A stretch of 64,000 bases of DNA, from assembly GCA_030684405.1 (NCBI GenBank), contig JAUXYA010000008.1, positions 1 through 64,000 of the forward strand. The letters are read 5' to 3'. Each line of letters opens with the position of its first letter. Position 1 is the first letter of the stretch. Position numbers and translations under genes: made by a program. Below the pieces are notes generated by a model, which saw nothing but the letters and a program-made list of their open reading frames with translations, did not search any database and was not told the DNA's origin. Below, in pieces: positions 16,919 through 29,762 of this stretch. Source of the stretch: Burkholderiales bacterium. GTDB lineage: Bacteria > Pseudomonadota > Gammaproteobacteria > Burkholderiales > SG8-41.

Positions 16919-17821
16919 TTACTTGCGGCGTGCCAGCCGCAAGCGGCCCGCCCAGTCGCGCGCAAACTGCCAGGCGACTCGGCCGCTGCGCGACCCGCGC
17001 AACAGCGCCCACTGCAGCGCGGCATGCTCGACCTCCGCAGCCTTGCCGGCAGGCACCTTGAAGTGTTCCAACCAGACACGGACGATGCGCAGGTACTCAT
17101 CCTGGTCGAAGGGATAGAACGAAACCCAGAGGCCGAAGCGTTCGGACAGCGAGATTTTCTCCTCGCTGGTCTCACCGGGATGGATCTCCTCGCCGACGTG
17201 ACGATACTCCAGGTTTTCCTGCATGAACTCAGGCATCAGGTGGCGGCGGTTCGACGTCGCATAGATCAGGCAGTTTTCCGAAGCTGCGGCGACCGATCCG
17301 TCGAGCACCACCTTCAGCGCCTTGTAGCCGGGTTCGTCCGCCTCGAATGACAGGTCGTCGCAGTAGAGGATGTAGCGTTCAGGACGCGCGTGGATCATCT
17401 CGACGATGTCGGGCAGATCGGTGAGGTCACGCTTTTCCACCTCGATCAGGCGCAGGCCGCGGGGCGCATACTTGTTCAGCAGCGCCTTGACCAGCGAAGA
17501 CTTGCCGGTACCCCGTGCACCGGTGAGCAGTACATTGTTTGCCGGCAAGCCGTCGACGAACTGACGGGTATTGCGCTCCACCAGCGTCTTCTGTTCGTCG
17601 ATGCCCTGCAGGTCACGCAAATCGATGCGATGCACCTGGTGTATCGGCTCCAAATTTCCCTGCCCCGATTTCTTGCGCCAGCGAAACGCGATCGACGCCT
17701 TCCAGGCGACCGCCGGATGCGGCGGTGGCAGCAACTGTTCGAGACGTCCCAGCACACCCTCGGCACGCGCCACCAGGGCCTCCCATGATGCAGCCGGATC
17801 TGCGGGCGGCTTCTTATTCAT
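16919..17821 (-). CDS. DUF815 AAA+ ATPase
   Basis: 300 residues. Walker A is GARGTGKSSLVKALL (about residue 100), Walker B ILYCDDLSFE (about 150), sensor-like ATSNRRHL (about 190), and a C-terminal helical lid WLEHFKVPAGKA. This is the DUF815 family of P-loop ATPases, found beside argJ in many betaproteobacteria; the cellular role is unknown. It follows argJ with 24 nt between stop and start, a gap occupied by an AT-rich island. Confidence 0.88.
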   Translation of the reverse strand: MNKKPPADPAASWEALVARAEGVLGRLEQLLPPPHPAVAWKASIAFRWRKKSGQGNLEPIHQVHRIDLRDLQGIDEQKTLVERNTRQFVDGLPANNVLLTGARGTGKSSLVKALLNKYAPRGLRLIEVEKRDLTDLPDIVEMIHARPERYILYCDDLSFEADEPGYKALKVVLDGSVAAASENCLIYATSNRRHLMPEFMQENLEYRHVGEEIHPGETSEEKISLSERFGLWVSFYPFDQDEYLRIVRVWLEHFKVPAGKAAEVEHAALQWALLRGSRSGRVAWQFARDWAGRLRLARRK

Positions 17822-17860
17822 AACTATTTGTTTTTATTGATAAAATTAGCTTCTATAATC
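17821..17860. repeat. AT-rich island, copy 2
   Basis: The stretch around TATTTGTTTTTATTGATAAA spans the start of the DUF815 gene and the end of argJ, sharp in contrast to the GC-rich flanks. It shares the TTGTTTTTA core with islands at 5708 and 60235. Confidence 0.4.
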
Positions 17861-19084
17861 GGCATTGATGCTGACATAGTCATGCGACAGGTCGCAGGTC
17901 CACACCGTCACCGCGGCCTTGCCGCGGTTGAGCATGACGCGCACGGTGATCTCGGACTGCCTCATCACACGCTTGCCGTCGGCCTCCTGGTAGGTGGGGC
18001 TGCGACCCCCGCGCTCCGCCACCAGCACGTCATCGAGATAAAGTTCAATGCCCTCGACATCAAGATCGGCGATACCGGCATAGCCGATAGCCGCCAGTAT
18101 GCGGCCGAGGTTCGGATCCGACGCGAAGAACGCGGTCTTGATCAGCGGCGAATGCGCGATTGCCAGTGCGACCTTGCGGCATTCCTCCTCGCTGCGGCCC
18201 GACTCAACCTTGACGGTAATGAATTTGGTCGCTCCCTCACCGTCGCGGATTATCGCCTGGGCAAGTTCGATTGCCACTGCAGTCACCGCGTCGCGGAAGG
18301 CCGCATATTCGGCGCTTTTTGCGTCGGTGATTTCCGCCATCGGCGCCTTGCCGGTGGCCATCAGCATGAAGCTGTCGTTGGTCGAAGTATCGCCGTCCAC
18401 GGTGATGCAGTTGAAAGAGCGCTGCGCGGCATGGAGCACCGCAGCCTTGACCAGAGCCTGGCTCACCGCGGCATCGGTCGCGATAAAACCGAGCATGGTC
18501 GCCATATTCGGGTGGATCATGCCTGCGCCCTTGGCAATGCCCGTTACCGTCACCATGGCGCCACCGATGCTGATCCGCTGCGAAAGGGCCTTGGGCAGGG
18601 TATCAGTGGTCATGATTGCTGCAGCCGCATCCGCCCAGGCATCCGCCTTTAGCGCGGCCTTGCAATGAGGCAGTCCGGCGACAATGCGGTCCACGGGCAG
18701 GGGCTCCATAATCACCCCGGTCGAGAATGGCAGCACCTGGAGTGGTGCGCATCCAAGCAGTTCTGCCGCCTCCGCGCAGGTCCGGCGGGCACGGGCCAGT
18801 CCGTCCTTGCCAGTACCGGCGTTGGCGACTCCGGTGTTGACGACCAGGGCGCGCATGCTCTGATCGGGATCGATCATCGACAAATGCTGGCGACAGACGA
18901 CCACCGGCGCCGCACAGAAGCGGTTCTGCGTGAATACGCCAGCGACACGCGCACCCGGATCCAAATGGATCAGCAGCATGTCCTTGCGGCCGGCCTTGCG
19001 GATTCCCGCCTGGGCAATGCCGAGCATCACGCCAGGAACCGGCAACAGTGCGGCGGGATCAGGGGCTTTCAGGTTGACAGGCAT
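17846..19084 (-). CDS. argJ: Bifunctional ornithine acetyltransferase / N-acetylglutamate synthase
   Basis: 412 residues. ArgJ recycles the acetyl group between N-acetylornithine and glutamate. The precursor cleaves itself at the Ala-Thr bond in [16 protein letters not shown]; the Thr after the cut is the nucleophile. Other landmarks are [20 protein letters not shown] and [14 protein letters not shown] 19084 begins [10 protein letters not shown], five bases after the secA stop, so it is probably co-transcribed with secA. No good ribosome site is seen, which suggests coupling. Confidence 0.96.
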   Translation of the reverse strand: MPVNLKAPDPAALLPVPGVMLGIAQAGIRKAGRKDMLLIHLDPGARVAGVFTQNRFCAAPVVVCRQHLSMIDPDQSMRALVVNTGVANAGTGKDGLARARRTCAEAAELLGCAPLQVLPFSTGVIMEPLPVDRIVAGLPHCKAALKADAWADAAAAIMTTDTLPKALSQRISIGGAMVTVTGIAKGAGMIHPNMATMLGFIATDAAVSQALVKAAVLHAAQRSFNCITVDGDTSTNDSFMLMATGKAPMAEITDAKSAEYAAFRDAVTAVAIELAQAIIRDGEGATKFITVKVESGRSEEECRKVALAIAHSPLIKTAFFASDPNLGRILAAIGYAGIADLDVEGIELYLDDVLVAERGGRSPTYQEADGKRVMRQSEITVRVMLNRGKAAVTVWTCDLSHDYVSINADYRS

Positions 19085-19088
19085 GGCA

Positions 19089-21875
<2,787 letters not shown>

Positions 21876-21889
21876 GGACATCCTGAATG

Positions 21890-21915
21890 AAAAAGGGGTG
21901 GGAAAATCCCACCCC
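21890..21915 (-). terminator. Terminator-like hairpin abutting the secA ribosome site
   Basis: Read on the minus strand, GGGGTGGGA and TCCCACCCC form a perfect 9-bp stem with a TTT loop followed by TTTTT. It comes 28 nt after the M23 peptidase stop and ends five bases before the secA AGGA site. It can end transcripts of the peptidase gene. Since no room for a promoter remains downstream, secA messages must carry it in their leader. Confidence 0.85.
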
Positions 21916-21942
21916 TGCAATTCGCTCTATAGGTACTGCCGT

Positions 21943-22860
21943 TCAGCCAGGCAATTGCAGAAACTGCGCAGGGTTGCGTGCGACGCCGCGCTGGCGCACC
22001 TCGAAGTGCAGATGTGCACCGGTTGCACGTCCGGTCCTGCCCACATCGGCAATCCGGGAACCGCGCAGCACGATGTCTCCGACCCTCACCAGACGCTTCG
22101 ATGCGTGTGCGTACCGCGTGATCAGATCATTGCCATGATCGATCTCGATCATATTACCATATTGGGGGTGGAACTCTGAGTAGACGACGACACCCGCCGC
22201 AGCCGCGTAGATCGGCGTTCCTTCCTCGGCCATGAAGTCTATTCCCTCGTGAAATGCGCGCTGCCCGGTGAAGGGGTCAATGCGCCAGCCGAAGTTCGAG
22301 GAATACCATCCGCCCTCCACCGGGAGTTTGGTCGGCGTCAGTTTCTTCCTCGCGCTTTCCAGCGTAAACATCGACTCAAGCAGGCCCAGCTTGTCCCCGC
22401 GGTCCTCCAGATTGCGCGTCAATTCCTCGACCTGTCGCGTGAAATCACCAAGCGAAAGATTCTGGCTCGGGACCGAAGATAGCGCGCCGCCCCGTCCCGG
22501 AACTTCGTTGAACATCAGGTCCTGAGGTTTGAATCCTGCCAGCTTGGCGAGGCGCTCGCCGAGAGTGTCCAGGCGCAACAACTGGGCCTGCATCTGGCCC
22601 AGCCGCACGGCCATCGCGTTAAGGTTGTCCTGCAGGTAGGAATGATGCTTATCCTGCTGCTGCTGATGTATGGATACCAGCACATCCCTGACGTAGGGAA
22701 TTTTCAACTCTGAGGCGAACCGCAGGATGCCGTAATTGAGCGCGGCAGCCGTCGTCAGCATCGCAACTACCAGCAGCGCCGCCAAGCCGGCGAACTGCGG
22801 CCATTCAAGCGTGATAGTCCACGCCTTTGGCAGTTTCTCTGAAACCAGAATAATATTCAT
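21943..22860 (-). CDS. M23-family (LytM-type) peptidase, inner-membrane anchored
   Basis: 305 residues. A membrane helix at about 25-48 (FAGLAALLVVAMLTTAAAL) is followed by a coiled-coil region (QQQQDKHHSYLQDNLNAMAVRLGQMQ; VEELTRNLEDRGDKL) and a C-terminal M23 domain. The zinc ligands are intact: FHEGIDF (HxxxD), TRYAHAS and GAHLHFEV (HxH), so it should be an active periplasmic endopeptidase for peptidoglycan rather than an EnvC-like activator. The lpxC-dciA-M23-secA neighbourhood is conserved in Pseudomonas. Confidence 0.9.
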   Translation of the reverse strand: MNIILVSEKLPKAWTITLEWPQFAGLAALLVVAMLTTAAALNYGILRFASELKIPYVRDVLVSIHQQQQDKHHSYLQDNLNAMAVRLGQMQAQLLRLDTLGERLAKLAGFKPQDLMFNEVPGRGGALSSVPSQNLSLGDFTRQVEELTRNLEDRGDKLGLLESMFTLESARKKLTPTKLPVEGGWYSSNFGWRIDPFTGQRAFHEGIDFMAEEGTPIYAAAAGVVVYSEFHPQYGNMIEIDHGNDLITRYAHASKRLVRVGDIVLRGSRIADVGRTGRATGAHLHFEVRQRGVARNPAQFLQLPG

Positions 22861-22880
22861 GGTCTAACTCCCTTATCGCC

Positions 22881-23321
22881 ATGCCCACCCGCAAATTCAG
22901 CGCCCTTTTTGTCGAGACTGCGGGCTTATCGGCACTGAACCGGACAACGCAGCGCATCTCAGCACTGCAACGGCTTTATACGGCCTGCGCGCCCCCTGAA
23001 CTGTCCCAGGCGAGCCGGGTGGTCGGAGACCACAACGGTACTCTGGTCATAGCGGCAGACAACGGTGCGGTCGCGGCGAAACTGAAACAGCTAACGCCAC
23101 GACTGCTGAAGAATCTGCATAAGCAGAGGGCGCAGGTTACTGGAATACGGATTCGAGTTCAAGTTTCCAGTCACCCGCCGGCCACCCCTGTAGCCCCCGA
23201 AAAAAAGCAATTACCTATTGATTTAATTGATAATTTTGAAAATCTATCGAGGCGGGTCCGGGACCCCGGGCTCAGCGCGGCTCTGGCCCGCTTCGCCGCC
23301 AGACGGCGCAACGGACGTTGA
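22881..23321 (+). CDS. dciA: DUF721 helicase-loader protein DciA
   Basis: 146 residues with a DUF721 domain (residues about 25-110: LQRLYTACAPPELSQASRVVGDHNGTLVIAADNGAVAAKLKQLTPRLL split over strands and helices), then a basic tail ending AARRRNGR. DciA loads the replicative helicase DnaB in bacteria without DnaC. It is divergent from the M23 peptidase gene with only 20 bp between starts. Residues near 115-125 (LPIDLIDNFENL) are encoded by an AT-rich island, unlike the rest of the gene. Confidence 0.85.
   Translation: MPTRKFSALFVETAGLSALNRTTQRISALQRLYTACAPPELSQASRVVGDHNGTLVIAADNGAVAAKLKQLTPRLLKNLHKQRAQVTGIRIRVQVSSHPPATPVAPEKKQLPIDLIDNFENLSRRVRDPGLSAALARFAARRRNGR
23212..23246. repeat. AT-rich island, copy 3, inside dciA
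   Basis: The stretch containing ATTGATTTAATTGATAATTT codes in frame for IDLIDNFEN in the variable linker of DciA. It contrasts with the surrounding GC-rich codons and resembles the island in murD (ATTGATTTTATTTATA). Confidence 0.35.
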
Positions 23322-23342
23322 CTTTCCGCATTGCGGCAGCCG

Positions 23343-23528
23343 TCAGACGACCATCAGAATACGCTCGGCCGCGTAGAACAGCATCAGGAGGCCGGCAAAA
23401 AGCAGGGTTGCGACAAGCACCCGCCAGGCAAAACGCAGGTAGCGCCGATCGCGGTAAACCACATACAGCGCAAACGAGACCCCGATGGAGATCAGCGCAA
23501 GGATGCCGACGAGCCTGAGCAGCAGCAT
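23343..23528 (-). CDS. Small two-helix membrane protein downstream of lpxC
   Basis: 61 residues: helix 1 LVGILALISIGVSFALYVVY, a basic turn RDRRYLRFAWR, helix 2 VLVATLLFAGLLMLFYAAER. This is a clear hairpin of two membrane helices with a positive loop, probably with both ends outside the cytoplasm. It lies 41 nt after the lpxC stop on the same strand, and runs tail-to-tail with dciA. I recognise it as a recurring hypothetical at this locus but know no function. Confidence 0.65.
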   Translation of the reverse strand: MLLLRLVGILALISIGVSFALYVVYRDRRYLRFAWRVLVATLLFAGLLMLFYAAERILMVV

Positions 23529-23569
23529 GGATGGAAACCGTTCGCCCCTCGCGCCCGGTAAGGGAGCGG

Positions 23570-24481
23570 TCAGGCCGCCTGTGGCTGCCAGGCGAGGAAT
23601 GGTGGCGCATCCTCGCTGCGGTCAAAACTGACGTATTCCCAGGCCTGCGGCTGCTCAAGCAACCGGCGCAGCAGGCGGTTGTTCATGGCATGGCCCGACT
23701 TGTGGCCACTGAATGCACCGATCAGGGGATGCCCCAGCAGGTAGAGATCGCCGATGGCGTCAAGCACCTTGTGCTTGACGAACTCATTGTCGTAGCGAAG
23801 ACCGTCACTGTTGAGCACGCGGTACTCGTCCATCACGATCGCGTTGTCTAGGCTGCCGCCAAGTGCGAGCCCCTGCGAGCGCATGCTCTCAACGTCCTGC
23901 ATGAAACCGAAAGTGCGGGCCCGCGCCACCTCGTTGACGTACGAGGTCGATGCAAAATCTACCACGACCGATTGCGCGCTGACATCAAAAACAGGGTGCA
24001 CATAGTCGATCGCCAACTCGAGTCGGAAACCATCATGCGGGTCGAAGCGCACCCATTTGTCGCCGTCACGCACCTCGACCTTCTGGAGTATGCGGATGAA
24101 TTTTTTTGGCGCATTCTGCTCTTCGATGCCGGCGGACTGCAGCAGAAACACGAAGGGGCCGGCACTGCCGTCCATGATCGGCACTTCCGGCGCAGTGACG
24201 TCTATCCGGACATTGTCGATACCGAGGCCAGCCAGTGCCGACATCAGGTGTTCCACGGTCTGCACCCGCGCACCATCCTTCTCAAGGCAGGACGACAAGC
24301 GGGTGTCGTGCACCGCATACGGATCCGCCCTGATTTCGACCGGCGGCTCGAGGTCCGTCCTGACAAACACAATGCCAGTGTTTGGCTGCGCCGGGCGCAG
24401 GGTCAGGTGGACCTTTTCGCCCGTGTGCAGACCCACGCCGGTGGCGCGGATCATGTTCTTCAATGTGCGCTGCCTGATCAT
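23570..24481 (-). CDS. lpxC: UDP-3-O-acyl-N-acetylglucosamine deacetylase
   Basis: First committed step of lipid A synthesis. 303 residues with the zinc and catalytic residues visible: [11 protein letters not shown] (His), [11 protein letters not shown] (His, Asp) and [12 protein letters not shown] (catalytic His). The start [24 protein letters not shown] is standard. The 140-bp gap to ftsZ contains TAGAAT (minus strand, 24537-24542), a possible -10 with no good -35, so lpxC may have its own weak promoter in addition to readthrough. Its abundance is normally set by FtsH proteolysis. Confidence 0.97.
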   Translation of the reverse strand: MIRQRTLKNMIRATGVGLHTGEKVHLTLRPAQPNTGIVFVRTDLEPPVEIRADPYAVHDTRLSSCLEKDGARVQTVEHLMSALAGLGIDNVRIDVTAPEVPIMDGSAGPFVFLLQSAGIEEQNAPKKFIRILQKVEVRDGDKWVRFDPHDGFRLELAIDYVHPVFDVSAQSVVVDFASTSYVNEVARARTFGFMQDVESMRSQGLALGGSLDNAIVMDEYRVLNSDGLRYDNEFVKHKVLDAIGDLYLLGHPLIGAFSGHKSGHAMNNRLLRRLLEQPQAWEYVSFDRSEDAPPFLAWQPQAA

Positions 24482-24620
24482 GTCTACTGAATCTTCCCTT
24501 GCCCGAAGCGTTTTTCCGCCTTTGCGGGAGGTCGCGATTCTACCACGCTACCGCAGCGCAGCATCAGAGCAGCCGGCTGCCCCACTCGGGCAACCGGCAT
24601 GGCCCGCACCACGCCCCCGC

Positions 24621-25781
24621 TCAGTCAGCCTGCTTGCGCAGGAAAGCCGGGATGTCGAGCATCTCAACACCGGACTGGCGCATGGCGTCGACGGTGGCAT
24701 CGCGGTTGCGGCGACGGATCACCGCAGGCTGTTCCAGAGCACCATAGTCAACATCCATCGCCATGTTGTCAGTACCTGTTTTCTGCGACACGACGATCAT
24801 CGGCTTGGACTGCTGCCGGACCATCGGCTTACCCAGCCCGGTGGCGACTATCGTCACCCGCAGGCCGTCCTCGAGGCTATCGTCATATACCGTGCCGACA
24901 ATGACCGTCGCCGAATCCGCCGCGAAGGCCTTGATGGTTTCCATGACGTCATACATTTCCTGCAACTGGAAGGTTGCCTTGCTGGCCGAGATGTTAACCA
25001 GCACGCCGCGCGCGTCCGAAATGTTGATGTCTTCCAGCAGCGGACATGCCACCGCCTGCTCCGCAGCCTCGCGGGCACGGCCGATGCCGGCAGCCTTGGC
25101 AGAACCCATCATCGCCATCCCCATCTCGCCCATTACGGTACGCACGTCGGCGAAATCGACGTTGATCATGCCCGGGCAGCTGATGATTTCGGCAATGCCC
25201 GCCACTGCGCCGTGCAACACGTCGTTGGCGGCTCGGAATGCCTCGTCCAGGGTGATCGAGTTGCCCAGCACTTGCATCAGCTTGTCGTTGGGGATCACGA
25301 TCAAGGAGTCGACATGCTGAGACAGCGCATCGAGGCCTTCCTGAGCAATGCGCTGCCGCTTGCCCTCGAAAGCGAAGGGTTTGGTCACCACCGCCACGGT
25401 CAGAATGCCCATTTCCTTGGCTATTTCGGCAACCACGGGCGCCGCGCCGGTGCCTGTACCGCCACCCATTCCCGCGGTCAGGAACAGCATGTCTGCGCCA
25501 GAGATCAGCTCGGCAATGCGCTCCCGGTCCTCGATGGCGGCCTCGCGGCCGATCTCCGGATTTGCGCCCGCGCCCAAGCCCTTGGTGATCTCGCCACCAA
25601 GCTGTAGTTGCGTTTTCGCCTGATTGCGCTTGAGCGCCTGGGCGTCGGTATTGGCGCAGATGAATTCCACGCCCTGCACGCCCTGCACGATCATATGGTC
25701 CACGGCGTTGCCGCCGCAGCCACCGACGCCGATCACCTTGATTACCGCCTCCTGCGCCTGTGCATCAATCAGTTCAATCAT
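24621..25781 (-). CDS. ftsZ: Cell division protein FtsZ
   Basis: 386-residue tubulin-like GTPase that forms the Z ring. The glycine-rich loop is [31 protein letters not shown] is at the N terminus, and the T7 loop NVDFADVR is intact. The C terminus ends [11 protein letters not shown], the conserved peptide that binds FtsA and other partners. ATG 25781 is preceded by AAGGAG at seven-base spacing. Follows ftsA. Confidence 0.98.
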   Translation of the reverse strand: MIELIDAQAQEAVIKVIGVGGCGGNAVDHMIVQGVQGVEFICANTDAQALKRNQAKTQLQLGGEITKGLGAGANPEIGREAAIEDRERIAELISGADMLFLTAGMGGGTGTGAAPVVAEIAKEMGILTVAVVTKPFAFEGKRQRIAQEGLDALSQHVDSLIVIPNDKLMQVLGNSITLDEAFRAANDVLHGAVAGIAEIISCPGMINVDFADVRTVMGEMGMAMMGSAKAAGIGRAREAAEQAVACPLLEDINISDARGVLVNISASKATFQLQEMYDVMETIKAFAADSATVIVGTVYDDSLEDGLRVTIVATGLGKPMVRQQSKPMIVVSQKTGTDNMAMDVDYGALEQPAVIRRRNRDATVDAMRQSGVEMLDIPAFLRKQAD

Positions 25782-25872
25782 GTGAATCTCCTTTTCCGCA
25801 AACAAAGTAATTAATGTTGAAAAATCCCGCTAATACCGAACTCAGATAACCGAATGCCTCTCGCCTGCCGCA

Positions 25873-27111
25873 CTAGAAATTCCCCGTAAACCAGTTTTTC
25901 ATCCGTTCCAGCACCTGCTGGAAGCTGCTGATGTGTGCCCGCACCGCATCGCGCTGGCGGTGTTCGTCCGCACCCGCGATCAGCAGGCCGACGCCGGTCG
26001 CATAACGCGTGCTGCGCACCACCTCGGCAAGGCCGCCCGAGTAATGCGGCATCCCGATGCGCACCGGCATGTGAAAAATCTCCTCTCCCAGCTCGACCAT
26101 GCCCTGCATGGCGCTTGAGCCACCCGTCAGCACGACCCCCGAGGAGAGCAGCTCCTCGTAGCCGCTGCGGCGCAGCTCGGACTGCACCAGCGAATACAAC
26201 TCCTCGACCCGCGGCTCGATGACTTCGGCCAGGGTTTTGCGCGACAGCTGGCGGGTGCTGCGATCGCCGACGCCGGGCACGTCGACCATTTCCTGCGGGT
26301 CGGCAAGCTGGGACAGCGCGCAGCCATAGCGCTGCTTGATGTCTTCGGCATCCTTGGTCGGCGTGCGCAGCGCCATTGCGATGTCGTTGGTGATCTGGTC
26401 GCCGGCGATCGGGATCACCGCTGTATGGCGGATCGCGCCATGGGTAAACACAGCCATGTCCGTGGTACCGCCACCGATGTCTATCAGGCAGACACCGAGG
26501 TCCTTCTCGTCGTCGGACAGGACCGCGACCGACGAGGCCAGCGGCTGCAGAATCAGGTCGTTTACCTCGAGGCCACAGCGGCGCACGCATTTGATGATGT
26601 TCTGCGCCGCGGACACGGCACCGGTGACGATGTGAACCTTGACCTCAAGGCGCACCCCGGACATGCCGAGCGGCTCGCGCACGTCTTCCTGGCCGTCGAT
26701 GATGAATTCCTGGTTGAGCACATGCAGGATCTGCTGATCGTTGGGAATCTGCACCGCCTTCGCGGTCTCAATCACGCGGTCGATGTCCATCTGGGACACC
26801 TCCTTGTCCTTGATCGCGACCATGCCCTGCGAATTGAAACTCTTGATGTGGTTGCCGGCGATGCCGGTGTAGACCTCGCGGATCTTGCAGTCAGCCATCA
26901 GTTCGGCTTCCTCGAGCGCACGCTGGATCGCATTCACCGTGGTTTCGATGTTGACCACCACGCCCTTCTTCAGCCCGCGCGAAGGGTGGCTGCCCATGCC
27001 GATGATCTCGAAACCGCCCTCCGGTTTCAGTTCTGCGACGATGGCCACGATCTTCGACGTGCCGATGTCGAGACCCACCACGAGTTTCTTTGTTTCCCTG
27101 TTCTTGTTCAT
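25873..27111 (-). CDS. ftsA: Cell division actin-like ATPase FtsA
   Basis: About 412 residues. It anchors FtsZ to the membrane. The actin fold is visible in VVGLDIGTSKIVAIVAEL (phosphate 1), CLIDIGGGTTDMAVF (phosphate 2) and VVLTGGSSAMQGM (adenosine). The C-terminal amphipathic helix for the membrane is QVLERMKNWFTGNF. ATG 27111 has GGGA four bases upstream; ATG 27123 would add MTGK and is equally possible. Confidence 0.97.
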   Translation of the reverse strand: MNKNRETKKLVVGLDIGTSKIVAIVAELKPEGGFEIIGMGSHPSRGLKKGVVVNIETTVNAIQRALEEAELMADCKIREVYTGIAGNHIKSFNSQGMVAIKDKEVSQMDIDRVIETAKAVQIPNDQQILHVLNQEFIIDGQEDVREPLGMSGVRLEVKVHIVTGAVSAAQNIIKCVRRCGLEVNDLILQPLASSVAVLSDDEKDLGVCLIDIGGGTTDMAVFTHGAIRHTAVIPIAGDQITNDIAMALRTPTKDAEDIKQRYGCALSQLADPQEMVDVPGVGDRSTRQLSRKTLAEVIEPRVEELYSLVQSELRRSGYEELLSSGVVLTGGSSAMQGMVELGEEIFHMPVRIGMPHYSGGLAEVVRSTRYATGVGLLIAGADEHRQRDAVRAHISSFQQVLERMKNWFTGNF

Positions 27112-27138
27112 CTTTCCCGTCATTTCCCGTGGGTCACT

Positions 27139-27876
27139 TTATGCCCCGCTCCCGCGCCGCGTATCGTCTCCAACCGGCGGCAAACCGGGCACCCGCGCTG
27201 CAAATCCGTTGGCATAACGCAGATCGACCCGGTCGACCGGGCGCGTCATGCGTGCGATCGTCCGCGGATACGCCGTCACGTAACGGCGTAACCTCTGCTC
27301 GACGTGCTCTCTGCCGAGATCCAGTGTCATACCGTCGTCGAGCCTGACCTGCCAGGCCCGTCGCGGCGAGACGTTGATCTCGTCCGGCACACGGCCGATC
27401 TCCTCGAGGCTGCGGCGGAAATGGTGGTACTGGATGGCCATTTCCTTCGCCGCTCCAGGTGGCCCGTTGAAAACCGGCAATTCGCCGTCGAATGCCGCCG
27501 CAAACACCTCGCCCTGCACATTGACCAGCGCATCGCGCCCCCAGCGCGCGAGCGGCAGGTGCTCGGTCAGCGTCACCTCAAGCCCGCCCGGCCACTGCCT
27601 GCGCAATGTGGCACTGCGCACCCAGGGCAGCTTTTCGAAGGCCGCTCGCGTCGCGTCGAGGCGTAGCGTGAACAGGGTTCCGCCGCCCTCGCGCCTGACG
27701 ATTTCCTCGACCTGCTGGCGGGTGACATGGTCCACCGGCGTGACCACTCTTACCTGCGTGATCGCAAATGCTGGCTGCCGCACGGCATGGAAGACACAGG
27801 CATAAAGCACGCCGAGCAGCGCCACAATCAACAGCAGGTCGGCAAACAGATTCAGCACCGCAGGCCTATCCCACAT
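27139..27876 (-). CDS. ftsQ: Cell division protein FtsQ
   Basis: 245 residues: a short cytoplasmic start, one membrane helix ([20 protein letters not shown]), a POTRA domain ([24 protein letters not shown]) and the FtsQ domain ending with [17 protein letters not shown]. It scaffolds FtsB/FtsL at the septum. Its start overlaps the end of ddlB by 11 bases. Confidence 0.95.
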   Translation of the reverse strand: MWDRPAVLNLFADLLLIVALLGVLYACVFHAVRQPAFAITQVRVVTPVDHVTRQQVEEIVRREGGGTLFTLRLDATRAAFEKLPWVRSATLRRQWPGGLEVTLTEHLPLARWGRDALVNVQGEVFAAAFDGELPVFNGPPGAAKEMAIQYHHFRRSLEEIGRVPDEINVSPRRAWQVRLDDGMTLDLGREHVEQRLRRYVTAYPRTIARMTRPVDRVDLRYANGFAARVPGLPPVGDDTRRGSGA

Positions 27877-28777
27877 GGGCGAGCTCCAGGATGCGCAGCA
27901 CCAGCTGCTCGAAGGAGAGCCCGGCCTGGCGCGCCGCCATCGGCACCAGGCTGTGTCCGGTCATGCCGGGACAGGTGTTCATCTCGAGAAACTGCAGGCT
28001 CCCGTCCGCGCGGCGAATCAGGTCGGCGCGCCCCCAGCCGGTGCAGCCGAGGGCCTGTGCGCTGCGCATCACCATCTCGCGGATGCGCAGCTCCTCCGTC
28101 TCTGGCAGCCCACAGGGGCAGTGGTACTTTGTCTCGTCGCTGAAATACTTGTTCTGGTAATCGTAATTGCCCTGCGGCGCCTCGATGCGGATCAGCGGCA
28201 GCGCTTGGTTACCGAGAAAGCCGGCGGTCAGCTCGCAGCCTTCGATGAACTCCTCCGCCATCACGAACGTATCGTGACGCGCGGCCAGTGCGTAAGCCGC
28301 CGGCAACCCGGCTGCGTCGGTCACCTTCGTCAGACCGATGGTCGAGCCTTCGCGCGCCGGCTTCACGATCAGCGGAAGGCCGAGCCGCTGCGCCACGCCG
28401 TTCCAGTCGCTGCCGGCATCGACGGCGTCGAAACGCGGCGTCGGAATGCCGGCCGCAGCCCACACCATTTTCGTGCGCACCTTGTCCATCGATAGCGCGG
28501 AGGCCATCACGCCGCTGCCGGTGTAGGGCAACCCCATCAGCTCGAGCGCACCCTGCACGGTGCCGTCCTCGCCGTAACGGCCGTGCAACGCAATAAACAC
28601 GCGCGCGAACCCCTCGCGTCTGAGGTCGAATATCTCCTTTTCGGCCGGATCAAAGGCGTGCGCGTCCACGCCCGCGCGGCGCAGCGCATCGAGCACGTTG
28701 CGTCCGCTCATCAGGGAGATCTCGCGCTCCGCGCTGCGACCGCCGAATAACACCGCGACTTTCCCCAGCCCGCTCAT
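27866..28777 (-). CDS. ddlB: D-alanine--D-alanine ligase
   Basis: 303-residue ATP-grasp ligase. N-terminal [19 protein letters not shown], central [17 protein letters not shown] (ATP lysine), and C-terminal [17 protein letters not shown] holding Mg2+ ligands and the D-Ala site. The position between murB and ftsQ and ATGA overlap with murB are the standard dcw arrangement. Confidence 0.97.
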   Translation of the reverse strand: MSGLGKVAVLFGGRSAEREISLMSGRNVLDALRRAGVDAHAFDPAEKEIFDLRREGFARVFIALHGRYGEDGTVQGALELMGLPYTGSGVMASALSMDKVRTKMVWAAAGIPTPRFDAVDAGSDWNGVAQRLGLPLIVKPAREGSTIGLTKVTDAAGLPAAYALAARHDTFVMAEEFIEGCELTAGFLGNQALPLIRIEAPQGNYDYQNKYFSDETKYHCPCGLPETEELRIREMVMRSAQALGCTGWGRADLIRRADGSLQFLEMNTCPGMTGHSLVPMAARQAGLSFEQLVLRILELAHVG

Positions 28778-29730
28778 GCCGGATCCCCGATCACGCGCAC
28801 TTCAGGGTCGAGCCGGATGCCGAAGCGCTGCGCCACTGCCTGTTGCGCCAGTGCAACCAGGTCTTCGATGTCGGCCGCGCTTGCGTCGCCGGTGTTGACG
28901 ATGAAATTGGCGTGTTTTACCGAGATCGCCGCCCCGCCTATGGTTTTCCCCTTGAGACCACAAGCCTCGATCAGTCGCGCCGCGTGATCCCCCGGCGGAT
29001 TACGGAATACCGAGCCCGCGTTCGGCTCTCCCAGCGGCTGTGACGCGATCCGCTGCGATAGCAGCGCCTTGATTCTTTCCCGCGACTGCAGGCCGTCGCC
29101 AAGGGGCAGCCGGAAAGTTGCCGCCACGAACCACTCTTCATTCTGCGCGGCACCGGGCACAGAAGACATCTGGCGGCAACGGCGCACGACACTGCGATAG
29201 CCAATGTTGTAATGCGCTGGCGTGCGCCGCCGCAGGGTTCCGGTCCGGTCGATCGTCTCGACGCCGGCCACGATGTTCCAGGTTTCACCGCCGTAGCATC
29301 CGGCGTTCATTGCCAGCGCGCCGCCAATCGTGCCAGGGATGCCGGCAAGAAACTCGGCGCTACCGAGATTGTTCAGCGCCGCAACTCGCGCGACCTTGGG
29401 GCTCGCTACACCGGCCTCGGCGTGTATCTCGCCACCGCCTTCCGGCGCCGCCGCCACGCGCAGGTTGCGCAGCGCCCAGTGCGTAAAAATCACGGTCCCG
29501 TCGAAGCCGCCGTCGCGCACCAGCAGATTGGACCCCAGTCCCACCATGCAGACGGGCTCGCTGCCTGCCAATGCGCGGAGAAACGCCGCCAGATCGGCGA
29601 GATCCGCGGGTGCATAGCTGCGACGTGCGTGCCCGCCGGCACGCCAGCTGACGTGCCGCGCCATCGGCTCGTCGTGCCGCAGCTCGCCGCGCAATCCGTC
29701 CCCGATCCGGTTCCGTTCGCTCATATCCAT
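28774..29730 (-). CDS. murB: UDP-N-acetylenolpyruvoylglucosamine reductase
   Basis: 318-residue FAD enzyme making UDP-MurNAc. FAD-binding [16 protein letters not shown] and [20 protein letters not shown] are present, and the catalytic Ser lies in NAGSVFRNP, as in the type I enzyme. The YRSVVRR motif is also kept. I place the start at ATG 29730 ([10 protein letters not shown]); the open frame upstream lies within murC in another frame. Confidence 0.96.
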   Translation of the reverse strand: MDMSERNRIGDGLRGELRHDEPMARHVSWRAGGHARRSYAPADLADLAAFLRALAGSEPVCMVGLGSNLLVRDGGFDGTVIFTHWALRNLRVAAAPEGGGEIHAEAGVASPKVARVAALNNLGSAEFLAGIPGTIGGALAMNAGCYGGETWNIVAGVETIDRTGTLRRRTPAHYNIGYRSVVRRCRQMSSVPGAAQNEEWFVAATFRLPLGDGLQSRERIKALLSQRIASQPLGEPNAGSVFRNPPGDHAARLIEACGLKGKTIGGAAISVKHANFIVNTGDASAADIEDLVALAQQAVAQRFGIRLDPEVRVIGDPA

Positions 29731-29762
29731 GTCGTCATCTTGACCCGCTGCGGCATACGCGC

